A stretch of 64,000 bases of DNA from Ferrimonas senticii DSM 18821 (GTDB lineage: Bacteria; Pseudomonadota; Gammaproteobacteria; Enterobacterales; Shewanellaceae): NCBI RefSeq assembly GCF_000422665.1, contig NZ_AUGM01000020.1:1-64000 (forward strand), written 5' to 3'. A program made the translations under genes and the position numbers. Numbering within the stretch: the first letter of the stretch is position 1; each line of letters opens with the position of its first letter. Shown piece by piece: positions 36,232 through 46,392 of this stretch. A model generated the notes under the pieces. That model had not been told where the DNA came from. It was given only the letters and a program-made list of their open reading frames with translations, and made no database searches.

Positions 36232-37620
36232 TTAGGAGGACAAAGTACGGATCAAGTTGGCGTAGTCTTCTTTAATATCATGACTTTCCTCCTTGAGCTG
36301 TTCAATCTTGCGACAAGCGTGCAGCACCGTGGTGTGGTCACGACCGCCAAAGGCATCGCCAATTTCTGGCAGGCTATGGTTGGTCAGTTCTTTAGCCAAC
36401 GCCATCGCCACCTGACGCGGACGGGCAACCGAGCGAGAGCGACGCTTCGACAGCAGATCCGCCACCTTAATCTTGTAGTACTCCGCTACCGTCTTCTGAA
36501 TGTTATCAACGGTCACCAGTTTTTCTTGCAGCGCCAGCAGATCCCGCAGCGCTTCACGGACGAAGTCGATGGTGATCGGTCGCCCAGTGAAGTTGGCGTT
36601 GGCGATCACCCGATTGAGCGCGCCTTCCAATTCACGGACGTTAGAGCGCAGACGCTTAGCAATAAAGAACGCCACTTCATCCGGCAGATGGATTTTCGAT
36701 TCTTCCGCTTTGCGCATCAAAATCGCCACTCGGGTTTCTAACTCCGGTGGCTCAATCGCCACGGTCAGACCCCAACCAAAGCGAGACTTCAAACGATCCT
36801 CGACGCCGTCGATCTCTTTCGGGTAGCGATCCGAAGTCAAAATGATCTGATGATTGCCTTCCAACAGCGCGTTAAAGGTGTGGAAGAACTCCTCTTGCGA
36901 GCGATCTTTATTAGCAAAGAACTGGATGTCATCGATAAGCAACGCATCAACACTGCGGTAGTAGCGCTTAAATTCAGCGATGGCGTTGTTTTGCAGCGCT
37001 TTCACCATATCTTGAACAAACCGCTCAGAGTGCATGTACACCACTTTGGCGTTTGGTTTGTTCTTCATGATGCCGTTGCCTACGGCATGCAGCAGGTGAG
37101 TCTTACCCAGACCAGTGCCGCCGTAGAGAAACAGTGGGTTGTAAGCGCCGCCCGGGTTATCCGCCACCTGGCTGGCCGCTGCGCGTGCCAACTGGTTGGA
37201 TTTACCCTCAACGAAGTTATCAAATTGATAGTTTAAGTTGATGTTGCTGCGCACCGGACCATTGTGCGCCACCGGCGCACTATTAATAGAGGGTGATGGC
37301 ATCGCTGGCGCAGGTGCCGATGGTGCCGTCACCGGTCGGGTGGTTTCAGCCATCGCCACTTTCGGCCGCGCTTCTGGTTTGCTGCCAATATCAAACTTCA
37401 GCGTTGGCGCTCGATCGGCCAATTCGCTGTGCAGGTAAGCGGTGATCTTGTCTAAGTACTTGTCGCGCACCCAGTCCAGTACGAACCGGTTCGGTGCGTA
37501 CAACACTAGGGTGTCCCCCAGCATCTCGGATTGCAGTGGACGGATCCACATGCTGAACTGCTGCGCCGGCAGTTCTTCTTGCAGCCAAGCTACACAGCGC
37601 TGCCAAATCGGTACACTCAC
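36232..37620 (-). CDS. dnaA: chromosomal replication initiator DnaA
   Basis: DnaA opens oriC and loads the helicase. From a GTG at 37620 the protein is 462 residues, starting [18 protein letters not shown] like its relatives. The longer TTG-started frame adds 13 residues not typical of the family, and GGGG lies 8 bp before the GTG. Domains are I (1-85), a proline/alanine-rich linker (about 90-130), AAA+ with Walker A GGTGLGKT and Walker B LLIDDIQF, and a C-terminal DNA-binding helix-turn-helix with [13 protein letters not shown]. The 448-bp upstream region holds many GATC sites and a DnaA box, suggesting autoregulation and SeqA control. Confidence 0.96.
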   Translation of the reverse strand: MSVPIWQRCVAWLQEELPAQQFSMWIRPLQSEMLGDTLVLYAPNRFVLDWVRDKYLDKITAYLHSELADRAPTLKFDIGSKPEARPKVAMAETTRPVTAPSAPAPAMPSPSINSAPVAHNGPVRSNINLNYQFDNFVEGKSNQLARAAASQVADNPGGAYNPLFLYGGTGLGKTHLLHAVGNGIMKNKPNAKVVYMHSERFVQDMVKALQNNAIAEFKRYYRSVDALLIDDIQFFANKDRSQEEFFHTFNALLEGNHQIILTSDRYPKEIDGVEDRLKSRFGWGLTVAIEPPELETRVAILMRKAEESKIHLPDEVAFFIAKRLRSNVRELEGALNRVIANANFTGRPITIDFVREALRDLLALQEKLVTVDNIQKTVAEYYKIKVADLLSKRRSRSVARPRQVAMALAKELTNHSLPEIGDAFGGRDHTTVLHACRKIEQLKEESHDIKEDYANLIRTLSS

Positions 37621-37679
37621 CGCCGAAACCCCAAAATTTTTTAACGGAATAGCGGTCAATTTTACCTAGGTTACCGCTT

Positions 37680-37891
37680 GATCGCCATATCTAAACCGGG
37701 GTTATCCCCAGATCCGATCCTCGATCATAGCCACTTTTAGGATCCCCAGATCGATCCCAAGATCGCCATCTTAACCCCAGTAAAAACATGGGCTGGAAAG
37801 CGATCGCAATGATCTCTATAATCGCGCCAGTTCGATCCGATCGTGGATCGAGTTGTCTATATCTAGTGGTACGTACACAGTTTTATCCACA
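37680..37891. promoter_or_regulatory. GATC-dense dnaA upstream region with DnaA boxes
   Basis: Thirteen GATC sites fall between 37680 and 37849 (starts at 37680, 37711, 37716, 37723, 37741, 37749, 37753, 37761, 37802, 37811, 37834, 37839 and 37846). A one-mismatch DnaA box TTATCCCCA is at 37702-37710 and a perfect box TTATCCACA at 37883-37891. This fills most of the dnaA-rpmH gap. It probably controls dnaA expression by SeqA/Dam and DnaA binding. It may also be a relic of the dnaA-rpmH origin used in pseudomonads. Confidence 0.75.
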
Positions 37892-37937
37892 ACAACTGGG
37901 GTGAGATAAGGCTGCAGCGATTGCCGCACATTTTAGA

Positions 37938-37967
37938 TTGACGTAGGTGGTCGATTTTTACTAAAAT
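37938..37967 (+). promoter_or_regulatory. rpmH promoter
   Basis: TTGACG (37938-37943) and TAAAAT (37962-37967) are separated by 18 bp, about 100 bp before rpmH. Confidence 0.65.
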
Positions 37968-38062
37968 TCGGCCTCTTTTTAAGCCGCCGGCGTCTACCCA
38001 TCTTCCGATAGGTATATAAAGGCAGCAAAAGTTAATCTGTACAGTTAACTGAATTACGGTAA

Positions 38063-38203
<141 letters not shown>

Positions 38204-38211
38204 TCCCGATT

Positions 38212-38589
38212 ATGCAGTGCGCCTCGAATCAGGTGCGATACACCTTCAGCCGGGAGTTACGTCTGTTAACTCCCGGCGATTTTAAATCCGTCTTTGCAAA
38301 CCCGACTCGGGCTGCCTCTCCGCATCTTACGTTGCTCGCCATTCCCAACGGCAATCAACACCCCCGCCTTGGCCTCACGGTCGCCAAAAAGCATGTAAAA
38401 AAAGCCAATCAACGCAACCGCATCAAGCGTGTCGTGCGCGATAGCTTTCGCCTGCATCAATACGACTTACCGCAAGTCGATATTGTGGTGGTCGCCAAAA
38501 AAGGCATCGATGAATTGGATAACGCAGCAATCCACAAACTGGTAGACAAGCTATGGCGCAAACTTACTCGCCGTTGCAACGAATCCTGA
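38212..38589 (+). CDS. rnpA: ribonuclease P protein component
   Basis: RnpA is the protein cofactor of RNase P, which matures tRNA 5' ends. The 125-residue protein has the [12 protein letters not shown] start and the basic RNR-type motif [16 protein letters not shown] (about 65-80). The start is uncertain: ATG at 38212, or a GTG seven codons later directly before RYTFSREL, which is closer to family N-termini. It overlaps yidD by 37 bp. Confidence 0.95.
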   Translation: MQCASNQVRYTFSRELRLLTPGDFKSVFANPTRAASPHLTLLAIPNGNQHPRLGLTVAKKHVKKANQRNRIKRVVRDSFRLHQYDLPQVDIVVVAKKGIDELDNAAIHKLVDKLWRKLTRRCNES

Positions 38590-38807
38590 TCGGTTTCGTC
38601 CGTTGCTACCAACGTTGGATTAGTCCCCTACTCGGGCCCAACTGCCGGTTTTCGCCAACGTGCTCTCAATACTCCGTGGAAGCGATCAGCCGCCACGGAG
38701 TGTTGTATGGTTGTTGGTTAACTATCGCACGCATTATAAGATGTCACCCTTTGAACGAAGGTGGACACGATCCGGTCCCACCAGCCAAACAAGGCAGAGA
38801 CTGTTAA
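38553..38807 (+). CDS. yidD: membrane protein insertion efficiency factor YidD
   Basis: This 84-residue protein shows the invariant block [15 protein letters not shown] (about 31-45) and the [12 protein letters not shown] tail. YidD is thought to help YidC-dependent insertion of inner-membrane proteins. It begins within the rnpA 3' end in another frame and ends 3 bp before yidC, so translation is coupled to both. Confidence 0.96.
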   Translation: MAQTYSPLQRILIGFVRCYQRWISPLLGPNCRFSPTCSQYSVEAISRHGVLYGCWLTIARIIRCHPLNEGGHDPVPPAKQGRDC

Positions 38808-38810
38808 TTT

Positions 38811-40427
38811 ATGGAATCCCAACGCAATTTACTTTTGATTGGGTTGCTGTTCGTCAGCTTCTTGCTGTTCCAACAGTGGCAGCTTGATCAAAACCCACCA
38901 CAGCACACCGAAGCGACCACTTCACAAGCAACAACCAATGTCGCTAACGCCGATGTGCCACAATCTGCCGCTGCTGTACCTGCCAGTGCGGGTATCTCTG
39001 CCAAACAGATCACCGTAACCACCGACACTCTGGAACTGCGTATCGACACCAAAGGTGGCGATATCGTGTTTGCTTCCCTACCAGAGCACAAAGTGGAACA
39101 GGGTGGTGAGCAATCACTAACCATCCTTGATAGCAACTACATCGCCCAAAGTGGTCTGATCGGCGCCCAAGGCCCAGATGCCTCCGGCGAACGCCCGCAG
39201 TACACCACTACCGCTGAGTCATTCACCCTGACTGGCGACACTCTGGTGGTGCCACTGAGCTACACCGACGCTAACGGCATCACCTTTGAGAAGCGTTTTA
39301 CCTTCCACAAAGGCCGTTACGATGTATTGGTAGAGTACGTGATTAACAACGCCTCTGCGCAAAACGCTCAGGTGCAACTGTACACCCAGCTGAAACAGCA
39401 AACCGGCGTGGAAGAAGGCAGCATGTTTATGCCGACTTACCGCGGTGGCGCTTACAGCACCGAGGACAGCCGTTACGAGAAATACAGCTTTGACGACATC
39501 GCTGATGAAAATCTTAACGAGCTGACCAAGGGCGGCTGGATCGCCATGCTGCAGCACTACTTCGTATCCGCTTGGGTTCCGAATGCTGACAGCAATAACG
39601 AGATCTACAGCCGCAGCGTAGGTAACTCTGCCATTATCGGCATGAAGCAGCCTGGCCAAGTGATTGCCGCTGGCACCAGCGCGACTCTGGCCGCCGAGTT
39701 CTACGTCGGTCCAAAGGATCAACAGGCACTGTCTGCCCTGTCTGAAACCCTAAACCTGACTGTAGATTACGGCTGGTTATGGTTCCTAGCGGAGCCACTG
39801 TACGCGCTGCTGATGTTCCTGCACGGCTTGGTTGGTAACTGGGGCTTCGCGATCATCCTGATGACCCTGATCATCCGCGGTATCATGTACCCGCTGACCA
39901 AGGCGCAGTACACCTCGATGGCGAAGATGCGTAACCTGCAACCAAAGATGCAGGAGCTGAAAGAGCGTTTTGGTGACGATCGTCAGCGCATGAGCCAAGC
40001 CACCATGGAGCTGTACCAGAAGGAAAAAGTGAACCCAATGGGTGGTTGTTTCCCAATGCTGCTGCAATTCCCAATCTTCATCGCCTTCTACTGGGTGCTG
40101 CTGGAATCGGTTGAACTGCGCCACGCGCCATTTATCGGCTGGATCCAAGACTTGTCCGCGCAAGATCCGTACTACGTACTGCCAGTGCTGATGGGGATCT
40201 CCATGTTCGCCATGCAGAAGTTGTCACCAACTCCGGCGGGTATGGATCCGATGCAGGCGAAGATCATGCAGTACCTGCCAGTGATGTTTACCTTCTTCTT
40301 CTTGTGGTTCCCATCCGGTCTGGTGTTGTACTGGCTGGTTGGTAACTTGGTGGCGATTGCGCAGCAGTTGATCATCTACAAGAGCCTGGAAAAACAAGGT
40401 ATCACCGAACCAAAGAAGAAAAAGTAA
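38811..40427 (+). CDS. yidC: membrane protein insertase YidC
   Basis: YidC inserts and folds inner-membrane proteins, including ATP synthase subunit c. The 538-residue protein has an N-terminal membrane anchor (about 6-21), a large periplasmic beta-sandwich domain (about 60-330) and the conserved five-helix insertase core (about 340-525). The core includes the [20 protein letters not shown] region (about 405-424) and ends in a lysine-rich tail. A terminator follows. Confidence 0.97.
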   Translation: MESQRNLLLIGLLFVSFLLFQQWQLDQNPPQHTEATTSQATTNVANADVPQSAAAVPASAGISAKQITVTTDTLELRIDTKGGDIVFASLPEHKVEQGGEQSLTILDSNYIAQSGLIGAQGPDASGERPQYTTTAESFTLTGDTLVVPLSYTDANGITFEKRFTFHKGRYDVLVEYVINNASAQNAQVQLYTQLKQQTGVEEGSMFMPTYRGGAYSTEDSRYEKYSFDDIADENLNELTKGGWIAMLQHYFVSAWVPNADSNNEIYSRSVGNSAIIGMKQPGQVIAAGTSATLAAEFYVGPKDQQALSALSETLNLTVDYGWLWFLAEPLYALLMFLHGLVGNWGFAIILMTLIIRGIMYPLTKAQYTSMAKMRNLQPKMQELKERFGDDRQRMSQATMELYQKEKVNPMGGCFPMLLQFPIFIAFYWVLLESVELRHAPFIGWIQDLSAQDPYYVLPVLMGISMFAMQKLSPTPAGMDPMQAKIMQYLPVMFTFFFLWFPSGLVLYWLVGNLVAIAQQLIIYKSLEKQGITEPKKKK

Positions 40428-40446
40428 TCCTTTAGTCTTCTGAACC

Positions 40447-40472
40447 AAGCCCCGCCACCGCGGGGCTTTTTC
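40447..40472 (+). terminator. intrinsic terminator after yidC
   Basis: AAGCCCCGC (40447-40455), loop CACC and GCGGGGCTT (40460-40468), followed by TTTT. Confidence 0.88.
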
Positions 40473-40609
40473 GTTTCAGCAAATCGGTGATAACTGGCGC
40501 CAGAAAAACCGTTCGCAGCGACCGAAAAAGCACACCATTGCGCGACGAATAAACCAGATTGCTGGCGCAACTGGTATCATTAGCACAGACTTTTAAGCGA
40601 CCAATTTTT

Positions 40610-41977
40610 ATGACCGATCATCAAGATACCATCGTTGCCCAAGCCACCGCCCCTGGCCGTGGTGGTGTCGGCATCGTCCGCGTTTCCGGCAAATTGGCTG
40701 AAACCGTGGCTACCAGCCTGTTAGGCAAAGTGCCGAAGACCCGCTATGCCGAATACTTGCCATTTAAAGACCACGACGGTCTGGTGTTGGATCAAGGCAT
40801 CGCGCTGATGTTTAAGGCGCCAAACTCATTTACCGGCGAAGACGTACTGGAACTGCAAGGTCACGGCGGCCCAGTAGTTATCGATATGCTGATCCGCGCG
40901 ATTTTGGCGGTACCCGGGGTACGGACTGCCCGCCCGGGTGAGTTTTCCGAACGGGCGTTTTTGAACGACAAACTGGATCTGGCGCAAGCCGAAGCGATTG
41001 CTGATCTGATTGAAGCGTCCTCTGAACAGGCGGCTCGCAGCGCGTTGTCATCGCTGCAAGGCGAGTTCTCGGCGCAGATCAACGAACTGGTGGAACAACT
41101 GACCCACCTGCGGATCTACGTCGAAGCGGCCATCGATTTTCCTGAAGAGGAAGTCGATTTTCTGGCCGATGGCAAGATCGCCGCGGCGCTGGCAAACGTT
41201 CAACAACAACTGGCTAAAGTATTAGGCAGCGCTCAGCAAGGGGCACTGCTGCGAGAAGGGATGAAGGTGGTGATCGCTGGCCGTCCCAATGCCGGTAAAT
41301 CGTCGCTGCTAAACGCGCTCGCAGGTCGTCAATCGGCGATCGTCACCGACATTGCCGGCACCACCCGCGATGTGCTGCGCGAACACATCCACATCGATGG
41401 CATGCCACTGCACATCATCGACACCGCCGGTCTGCGTGACGCCAGTGACGAAGTTGAACGGATAGGTATTGAGCGCGCTTGGGCCGAGATTGAGCAAGCC
41501 GATCGGGTGCTGCTGATGGTTGATGGTACCGAAACCGACGCCTGCGATCCTCGCGCCATCTGGCCGGAGTTTATCGATCGCCTACCCGCTGGAATGGGGC
41601 TGTCGATCGTCCGTAACAAAGCGGATCTAACCCAAGAGGCGCTTGGCCAAAGCGTCGATAACGGCATTCCGGTATTTCGTTTGTCCGCCAAAACCGGCGA
41701 CGGCGTCGATGAGATCAAACAGCATCTGAAAGCCTGTATGGGTTTCCAAGGCACCAATGAAGGCGGCTTTATGGCGCGTCAGCGTCACCTTGAAGCGCTG
41801 CACAGCGCTAGCGAGCGGCTCGCACTGGGTGCCGAACAATTGGAGATCTTCCACGCCGGAGAGTTGCTGGCTGAGGAGCTGCGTTTAGCCCAACAAGACC
41901 TGGCGGAGATCACCGGCGAATTCTCCAGCGATGACCTGCTGGGACGGATCTTCTCCTCATTCTGTATCGGCAAATAA
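40610..41977 (+). CDS. mnmE: tRNA modification GTPase MnmE
   Basis: MnmE with MnmG installs the 5-carboxymethylaminomethyl group on wobble uridine 34. From the ATG at 40610 the protein is 455 residues. It has the folate-binding N-terminal domain, a helical domain, and an inserted GTPase with GRPNAGKSS (G1), DIAGTTRD (G2/G3), DTAGLRD and NKAD (G4). It ends in the diagnostic CIGK. The longer frame from 40559 is upstream noncoding. mnmG lies just across oriC. Confidence 0.97.
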   Translation: MTDHQDTIVAQATAPGRGGVGIVRVSGKLAETVATSLLGKVPKTRYAEYLPFKDHDGLVLDQGIALMFKAPNSFTGEDVLELQGHGGPVVIDMLIRAILAVPGVRTARPGEFSERAFLNDKLDLAQAEAIADLIEASSEQAARSALSSLQGEFSAQINELVEQLTHLRIYVEAAIDFPEEEVDFLADGKIAAALANVQQQLAKVLGSAQQGALLREGMKVVIAGRPNAGKSSLLNALAGRQSAIVTDIAGTTRDVLREHIHIDGMPLHIIDTAGLRDASDEVERIGIERAWAEIEQADRVLLMVDGTETDACDPRAIWPEFIDRLPAGMGLSIVRNKADLTQEALGQSVDNGIPVFRLSAKTGDGVDEIKQHLKACMGFQGTNEGGFMARQRHLEALHSASERLALGAEQLEIFHAGELLAEELRLAQQDLAEITGEFSSDDLLGRIFSSFCIGK

Positions 41978-41992
41978 CTCAGATTCTGCTGC

Positions 41993-42018
41993 AAAAACCC
42001 GCCGAATTGGCGGGTTTT
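41993..42018 (+). terminator. intrinsic terminator after mnmE
   Basis: AAAACCCGCC (41994-42003), a 5-nt loop and GGCGGGTTTT (42009-42018). It ends close to the mioC start, so mioC may have its own promoter or be reached by read-through. Confidence 0.85.
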
Positions 42019-42037
42019 CTATAAGGAAAAAACCACC

Positions 42038-42481
42038 ATGACTACCCCACTGTTGCTGATCGTTGGGACCACTATGGGCAACGCCGAAGCGGTTGCCGAC
42101 GAACTGGAACCAGCGCTGACGGCACGCGGATTTAGCGTCACCATTAGCCAAGATCCACAAGTAGATGAGCTGCAACACGCCCAAAAATGGTTGATCGTTT
42201 GCTCGACTCATGGCGCCGGTGAAGTGCCAGATAACCTGCAACCATGGCTCAATTGGATCGAACAGCAGGCCGATCTTAGCGATCGTCAGTACGCCTTATG
42301 CGGGATCGGTGACCGCAGCTACGACACCTTCTGTGGTGCCATCAAACAACTTGAAAGTCTGTTGCAAAGCCGCGGTGCAACCGCCTTTGTGGACAACATT
42401 GAGATCGATGTACAACATCTAGATCTTCCAGAAGATCAAGCACTAAGCTGGATCGAAAGCTGGCCGAAAAGGATCCTTTGA
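42038..42481 (+). CDS. mioC: flavodoxin-like protein MioC
   Basis: This 147-residue FMN-binding flavodoxin has the phosphate loop VGTTMGNAE (about 9-17), STHGAGE (about 52-58) and CGIGDRSYDTFC (about 82-93). In E. coli MioC sits next to oriC with transcription entering the origin, and the same arrangement is seen here. Its final TGA overlaps the first GATC-rich bases of oriC. Confidence 0.93.
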   Translation: MTTPLLLIVGTTMGNAEAVADELEPALTARGFSVTISQDPQVDELQHAQKWLIVCSTHGAGEVPDNLQPWLNWIEQQADLSDRQYALCGIGDRSYDTFCGAIKQLESLLQSRGATAFVDNIEIDVQHLDLPEDQALSWIESWPKRIL

Positions 42482-42815
42482 TCGCCATTTGCGATCAGTT
42501 GATCACAGCTTAAACTAAGTTACCCACAATTAGATCAGTTAATAACAGCATCCTGTGAATATCTTTGGGTCGTTCTGTGATCAACGCGGGTATTACTCAA
42601 GGCCGAGATCCAAATGGATCTCGGCCTGTGTATAAGATCGCGATCTATACACCGGTTACGATCGAGTTGATCGCGATCTGATCACAGCAAACGATCGCCC
42701 GCAAAGCCTTGCTGTGCCTAGACTTGTGACAGTTATAAACAGCGATCGCCGGATCTAATAAGAGTAACAACAAAAGATCTATATAAAGATCTTATTTAAT
42801 TAAGAGCTTTTCAGA
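42480..42815 (+). other. oriC: chromosomal replication origin oriC
   Basis: The mioC-mnmG gap holds 18 GATC sites in about 312 bp (42480-42791). DnaA-box-like 9-mers are TTACCCACA (42520-42528), TGTGAATAT (42554-42562), TGTGTATAA (42627-42635, the E. coli R2 sequence inverted) and TTATAAACA (42733-42741, at the R1 position). The mnmG side is AT-rich (42756-42810). On the minus strand it contains GATCTTTTGTTGT and GATCTTTATATAG, close to the E. coli 13-mer GATCTNTTNTTTT. Layout and flanking genes match enterobacterial and Vibrio oriC in mirror orientation. No strictly perfect TTATCCACA is present. Confidence 0.9.
42601..42626. repeat. 11-bp perfect inverted repeat inside oriC
   Basis: GGCCGAGATCC (42601-42611) and GGATCTCGGCC (42616-42626) enclose AAAT. 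The right arm directly abuts the R2-like DnaA box at 42627. Each arm carries a GATC. As RNA it would be a strong hairpin in a mioC read-through transcript, but there is no T-run, so it is not a standard terminator. Confidence 0.9.
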
Positions 42816-42840
42816 AGCGTGAAAAGCTTAAAAAGTGCGC

Positions 42841-42870
42841 TTTGGTATTGCCGAAAAGCAGTGCTAGAAT
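42841..42870 (+). promoter_or_regulatory. mnmG (gidA) promoter beside oriC
   Basis: TTTGGT (42841-42846) and TAGAAT (42865-42870) are 18 bp apart, with an extended TGC before the -10. Transcription leaves oriC from its AT-rich side, as the gidA promoter does in E. coli. Confidence 0.55.
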
Positions 42871-42917
42871 GCCCCCCTTTTTTTGACGCCCTGGGTTTAG
42901 GTAAAGAGGTAGCACTT

Positions 42918-44807
42918 ATGCAGGCTCAGCAACATTATGATGTGATCGTCGTTGGCGGTGGTCATGCTGGTACCGAGGCCGCACTCGCCAGTGCTCGTAC
43001 CGGCAGTCGTACCCTGCTGCTTACTCACAACCTAGATACCTTAGGGCAGATGTCCTGTAATCCGGCCATTGGTGGTATCGGTAAGGGTCACTTGGTTAAA
43101 GAGATCGATGCGCTTGGCGGTGCCATGGCATTGGCCACCGACAGCGCGGGTATTCAGTTCCGTACCCTGAATGCCTCCAAAGGACCAGCGGTACGAGCCA
43201 CCCGTGCGCAGGCGGATCGCGCCTTGTATCGTCAAGCGATCCAACAGATCCTTTTTGCTCAAGAAAACCTGGAGATCTTCCAGCAAGGGGTAAACGATCT
43301 GATCCTCGATCAAGACCGCGTCGCTGGGGTGATCACCGAAGGTGGCATGCGTTTTACCGCCAATGCGGTAGTGCTGACCGTAGGTACCTTCCTGGACGGT
43401 AAAATTCACATCGGTTTGGATAACTACCAAGGCGGTCGCATCGGTGATACCAATGCAGTGGCCTTAGCCCACAAACTGCGTGAGATGCCGTTCCGCATGG
43501 ATCGCTTAAAGACCGGTACTCCGGCGCGTCTTGATGCTCGCAGCCTTGATTACAGCGTGATGCAGGAACAGCCAGGTGATAACCCGACTCCGGTGTTCTC
43601 CTACATCGGCGATCGCAGCCGTCAACCGCGACAGATCTCCTGCTACATCACTCATACCAACGAACGTACCCACGAAATTATTCGTGGCGGTCTGGATCGC
43701 AGCCCGATGTACACCGGGGTGATTGACGGTATCGGTCCGCGTTACTGTCCATCGGTTGAAGACAAGATCATGCGCTTTGCCGATAAAACCTCGCACCAGA
43801 TCTTTGTCGAGCCAGAAGGCTTAAACAGCATTGAGATCTACCCGAACGGGATCTCAACCTCGCTGCCGTTTGATGTACAGGTGGCACTGATCCACTCAAT
43901 CAAAGGGTTTGAAAACGCCAAGATCCTGCGTCCAGGCTACGCCATTGAGTACGACTACTTTGATCCACGCGATCTGAAACTGTCGCTGGAAAGCAAATAC
44001 ATCAATGGTTTGTTCTTTGCCGGCCAAATTAACGGCACCACCGGTTACGAAGAAGCCGGCGCCCAAGGTCTGCTGGCTGGTCTCAACGCTGCCCGTCACG
44101 GCCGAGGTGAATCGGTATGGACTCCACGTCGTGATGAAGCGTATCTGGGCGTACTGGTTGATGATCTGTCGACCCTGGGTACCCAAGAGCCGTACCGGAT
44201 GTTCACTTCGCGGGCTGAATACCGTCTGTTGCTGCGTGAAGACAACGCCGATCTGCGTTTGACCCCAATGGGGCGCGAACTGGGTTTGGTGGATGATCAC
44301 CGCTGGGCGCTGTTCAACCAAAAAGTGGATGCCATCGAAACCGAGCGTCAGCGTCTGCGTGACACTTGGGTACAAAAAGATTCTGAGCTAGCGCAGAAGA
44401 TCAACCCATCGCTGAAGGCGCCACTGGCTCGTGAAGCGAATGTGGAAGATCTGATCCGTCGCCCTGAAGTGACTTACGAGCAACTGATGGCGCATGAAGA
44501 GCTGGGCCCAGCATTGGCCGATCCTCGTGCCGCAGAGCAGGTTGAGATCCAAATTAAGTACGCCGGTTACATCGACCGTCAGAAAGATGAGATCGAAAAA
44601 GCCCGTCGTCATGAGAACACTTTGTTGCCACTGACGCTGGATTACACCGACGTTAAAGGGTTGTCCAACGAAGTGGTTATCAAGCTTAATCAGCATAAGC
44701 CAGAGACCATCGGTTCTGCCTCGCGGATCTCTGGGGTAACCCCGGCGGCTATCTCATTGCTGCTGGTCTATCTGAAAAAACACGGCTTGCTACGCAAAAG
44801 CGCGTAA
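42918..44807 (+). CDS. mnmG: tRNA uridine-34 modification enzyme MnmG
   Basis: MnmG is the FAD- and NADH-dependent partner of MnmE. From the ATG at 42918, after AGAGGT, it is 629 residues, the same as in E. coli. The FAD-binding [10 protein letters not shown] (about 13-22), [15 protein letters not shown] (about 46-60, with the conserved Cys), [14 protein letters not shown] and the C-terminal helical MnmE-binding domain are present. The longer frame from 42819 would lie in the oriC flank and is rejected. Confidence 0.97.
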   Translation: MQAQQHYDVIVVGGGHAGTEAALASARTGSRTLLLTHNLDTLGQMSCNPAIGGIGKGHLVKEIDALGGAMALATDSAGIQFRTLNASKGPAVRATRAQADRALYRQAIQQILFAQENLEIFQQGVNDLILDQDRVAGVITEGGMRFTANAVVLTVGTFLDGKIHIGLDNYQGGRIGDTNAVALAHKLREMPFRMDRLKTGTPARLDARSLDYSVMQEQPGDNPTPVFSYIGDRSRQPRQISCYITHTNERTHEIIRGGLDRSPMYTGVIDGIGPRYCPSVEDKIMRFADKTSHQIFVEPEGLNSIEIYPNGISTSLPFDVQVALIHSIKGFENAKILRPGYAIEYDYFDPRDLKLSLESKYINGLFFAGQINGTTGYEEAGAQGLLAGLNAARHGRGESVWTPRRDEAYLGVLVDDLSTLGTQEPYRMFTSRAEYRLLLREDNADLRLTPMGRELGLVDDHRWALFNQKVDAIETERQRLRDTWVQKDSELAQKINPSLKAPLAREANVEDLIRRPEVTYEQLMAHEELGPALADPRAAEQVEIQIKYAGYIDRQKDEIEKARRHENTLLPLTLDYTDVKGLSNEVVIKLNQHKPETIGSASRISGVTPAAISLLLVYLKKHGLLRKSA

Positions 44808-44825
44808 TCGCAACATTCGATACTG

Positions 44826-44852
44826 ACAAAGGGGCTTTTCAAGCCCCTTTGT
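44826..44852 (+). terminator. hairpin after mnmG
   Basis: ACAAAGGGGCTT (44826-44837) and AAGCCCCTTTGT (44841-44852) form a perfect 12-bp stem with a 3-nt loop. The T-run is short, so termination may be partial and rsmG may be reached by read-through. Confidence 0.7.
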
Positions 44853-44895
44853 CGTCCCCATAATGGCAAATTAATTCGTTTCTAAGGAGTCGTCC

Positions 44896-45516
44896 GTGCT
44901 GGCGCAACGCCTTTCTGGCCTGATCAATCGTACCGATCTCAACATCACCGAACTGCAGCAGCAACAATTGGTGCAGCTTGTCGAACTACTGGATAAGTGG
45001 AACAAAGCGTACAACCTAACTTCAGTACGCAACCCAGACGAGATGTTGGTGCGTCACATCATGGACAGCATCGTGGTTGGCCCGTACCTTAAGGGCGAAC
45101 GCTTTATCGATGTCGGCACCGGTCCGGGACTGCCGGGGTTACCACTGGCGATCTGCAACCCAGATAAGCAATTTGTGCTGCTCGATAGCCTTGGTAAACG
45201 GATCCGCTTTATCCGCACCGTGATCCATAAGTTGGGCTTGACCAACGTGATTGCGGTGGAAAGTCGCGTTGAAGCGTTCCAGCCAGAGCAAGGCTTCGAT
45301 GGTGTCATCAGCCGTGCTTTTGCGTCGCTGCATGACATGCTTAGCTGGTGCCATCATCTGCCTGCAGCGCACGGCAACTTCTACGCCTTAAAAGGGCAGC
45401 TGGACGAGCAAGAGCTGGGTCAGATCCCAGACGGCTTTACCATCACCGAACGCCATATCCTGGATGTGCCAGAGCTGGACGCTCAACGCCATCTGGTGTT
45501 AGTTCGGGCCAACTAA
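44896..45516 (+). CDS. rsmG: 16S rRNA (guanine-527-N7)-methyltransferase RsmG
   Basis: RsmG methylates G527 of 16S rRNA. The 206-residue protein has the SAM-binding [15 protein letters not shown] (about 72-86) and the [11 protein letters not shown] segment (about 35-45) typical of the family. It starts with GTG, 6 bp after AAGGAG. It is the third gene of mnmG-rsmG-parA-parB. Confidence 0.96.
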   Translation: MLAQRLSGLINRTDLNITELQQQQLVQLVELLDKWNKAYNLTSVRNPDEMLVRHIMDSIVVGPYLKGERFIDVGTGPGLPGLPLAICNPDKQFVLLDSLGKRIRFIRTVIHKLGLTNVIAVESRVEAFQPEQGFDGVISRAFASLHDMLSWCHHLPAAHGNFYALKGQLDEQELGQIPDGFTITERHILDVPELDAQRHLVLVRAN

Positions 45517-45541
45517 ACAAGCAGTAATCCGGAGAGAGACT

Positions 45542-46336
45542 GTGGCTAAGATCATTGCCATCGCCAACCAAAAAGGGGGAGTTGGCAAAACCACTACCAG
45601 CATCAACCTAGCCGCATCGATGGCGGCAACGCGCCGCAAGGTGCTGTTGATTGATCTGGATCCCCAAGGCAATGCCACCATGGGCAGCGGCGTCGATAAA
45701 TATTCGGTACCGCACACCGCCTACGATCTGCTGGTGGATGAACTGCCGGCTGAGCAGGTTATCCAAACTGAAACCAGCGGTAAGTTCCATCTGATCGCCG
45801 CCAACGCTGATGTTACTGCGGCGGAGATCAAACTGATGGAGGTCTTTGCCCGTGAAGTGCGACTGCGCAACGCCCTAGCCCCGATCCGCGATAACTACGA
45901 CTACATCTTCATCGACTGCCCACCGTCGCTGAACATGCTGACGGTTAATGCGCTAGGCGCCGCCGATGCGGTGCTGATCCCGATGCAGTGTGAATATTAC
46001 GCTCTGGAAGGGTTAACCGCATTGATGGACACCATCGGCAAATTGGGACAGTTGGTTAATCCGAAACTGCAGATCGAGGGGATCTTGCGGACCATGTACG
46101 ATCCCCGCAATCGCCTCGCTAATGACGTTTCCGATCAGCTGAAAAACCATTTTGCCGAGCAGGTGTATCGCACCGTCATCCCGCGCAATGTGCGGTTAGC
46201 GGAAGCCCCAAGCTTCGGTGCCCCGGCAATGTATTACGACAAAAGCAGTGCCGGTGCCAAAGCCTATCTGGCGCTCGCTGGCGAGATGCTACGCCGCCAA
46301 GAGGCGGGGCAGATCACCCAGTTAGTGACCGAATAA
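45542..46336 (+). CDS. parA: chromosome partitioning ATPase ParA (Soj)
   Basis: ParA is the deviant-Walker ATPase that moves ParB-parS complexes and so segregates the origin. The 264-residue protein has KGGVGKTTT (about 10-18), the DLDPQGNAT switch (about 39-47) and IDCPPSLNMLTVNAL (about 122-136). The start is GTG. parB follows 56 bp later. Four parS-type sites lie 11-22 kb to the left. Confidence 0.97.
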   Translation: MAKIIAIANQKGGVGKTTTSINLAASMAATRRKVLLIDLDPQGNATMGSGVDKYSVPHTAYDLLVDELPAEQVIQTETSGKFHLIAANADVTAAEIKLMEVFAREVRLRNALAPIRDNYDYIFIDCPPSLNMLTVNALGAADAVLIPMQCEYYALEGLTALMDTIGKLGQLVNPKLQIEGILRTMYDPRNRLANDVSDQLKNHFAEQVYRTVIPRNVRLAEAPSFGAPAMYYDKSSAGAKAYLALAGEMLRRQEAGQITQLVTE

Positions 46337-46392
46337 GACCGTTAATCGCAAAGGATTGGCGGCGCCAAAGTAATGCAAGAGGAATGTTCTAG

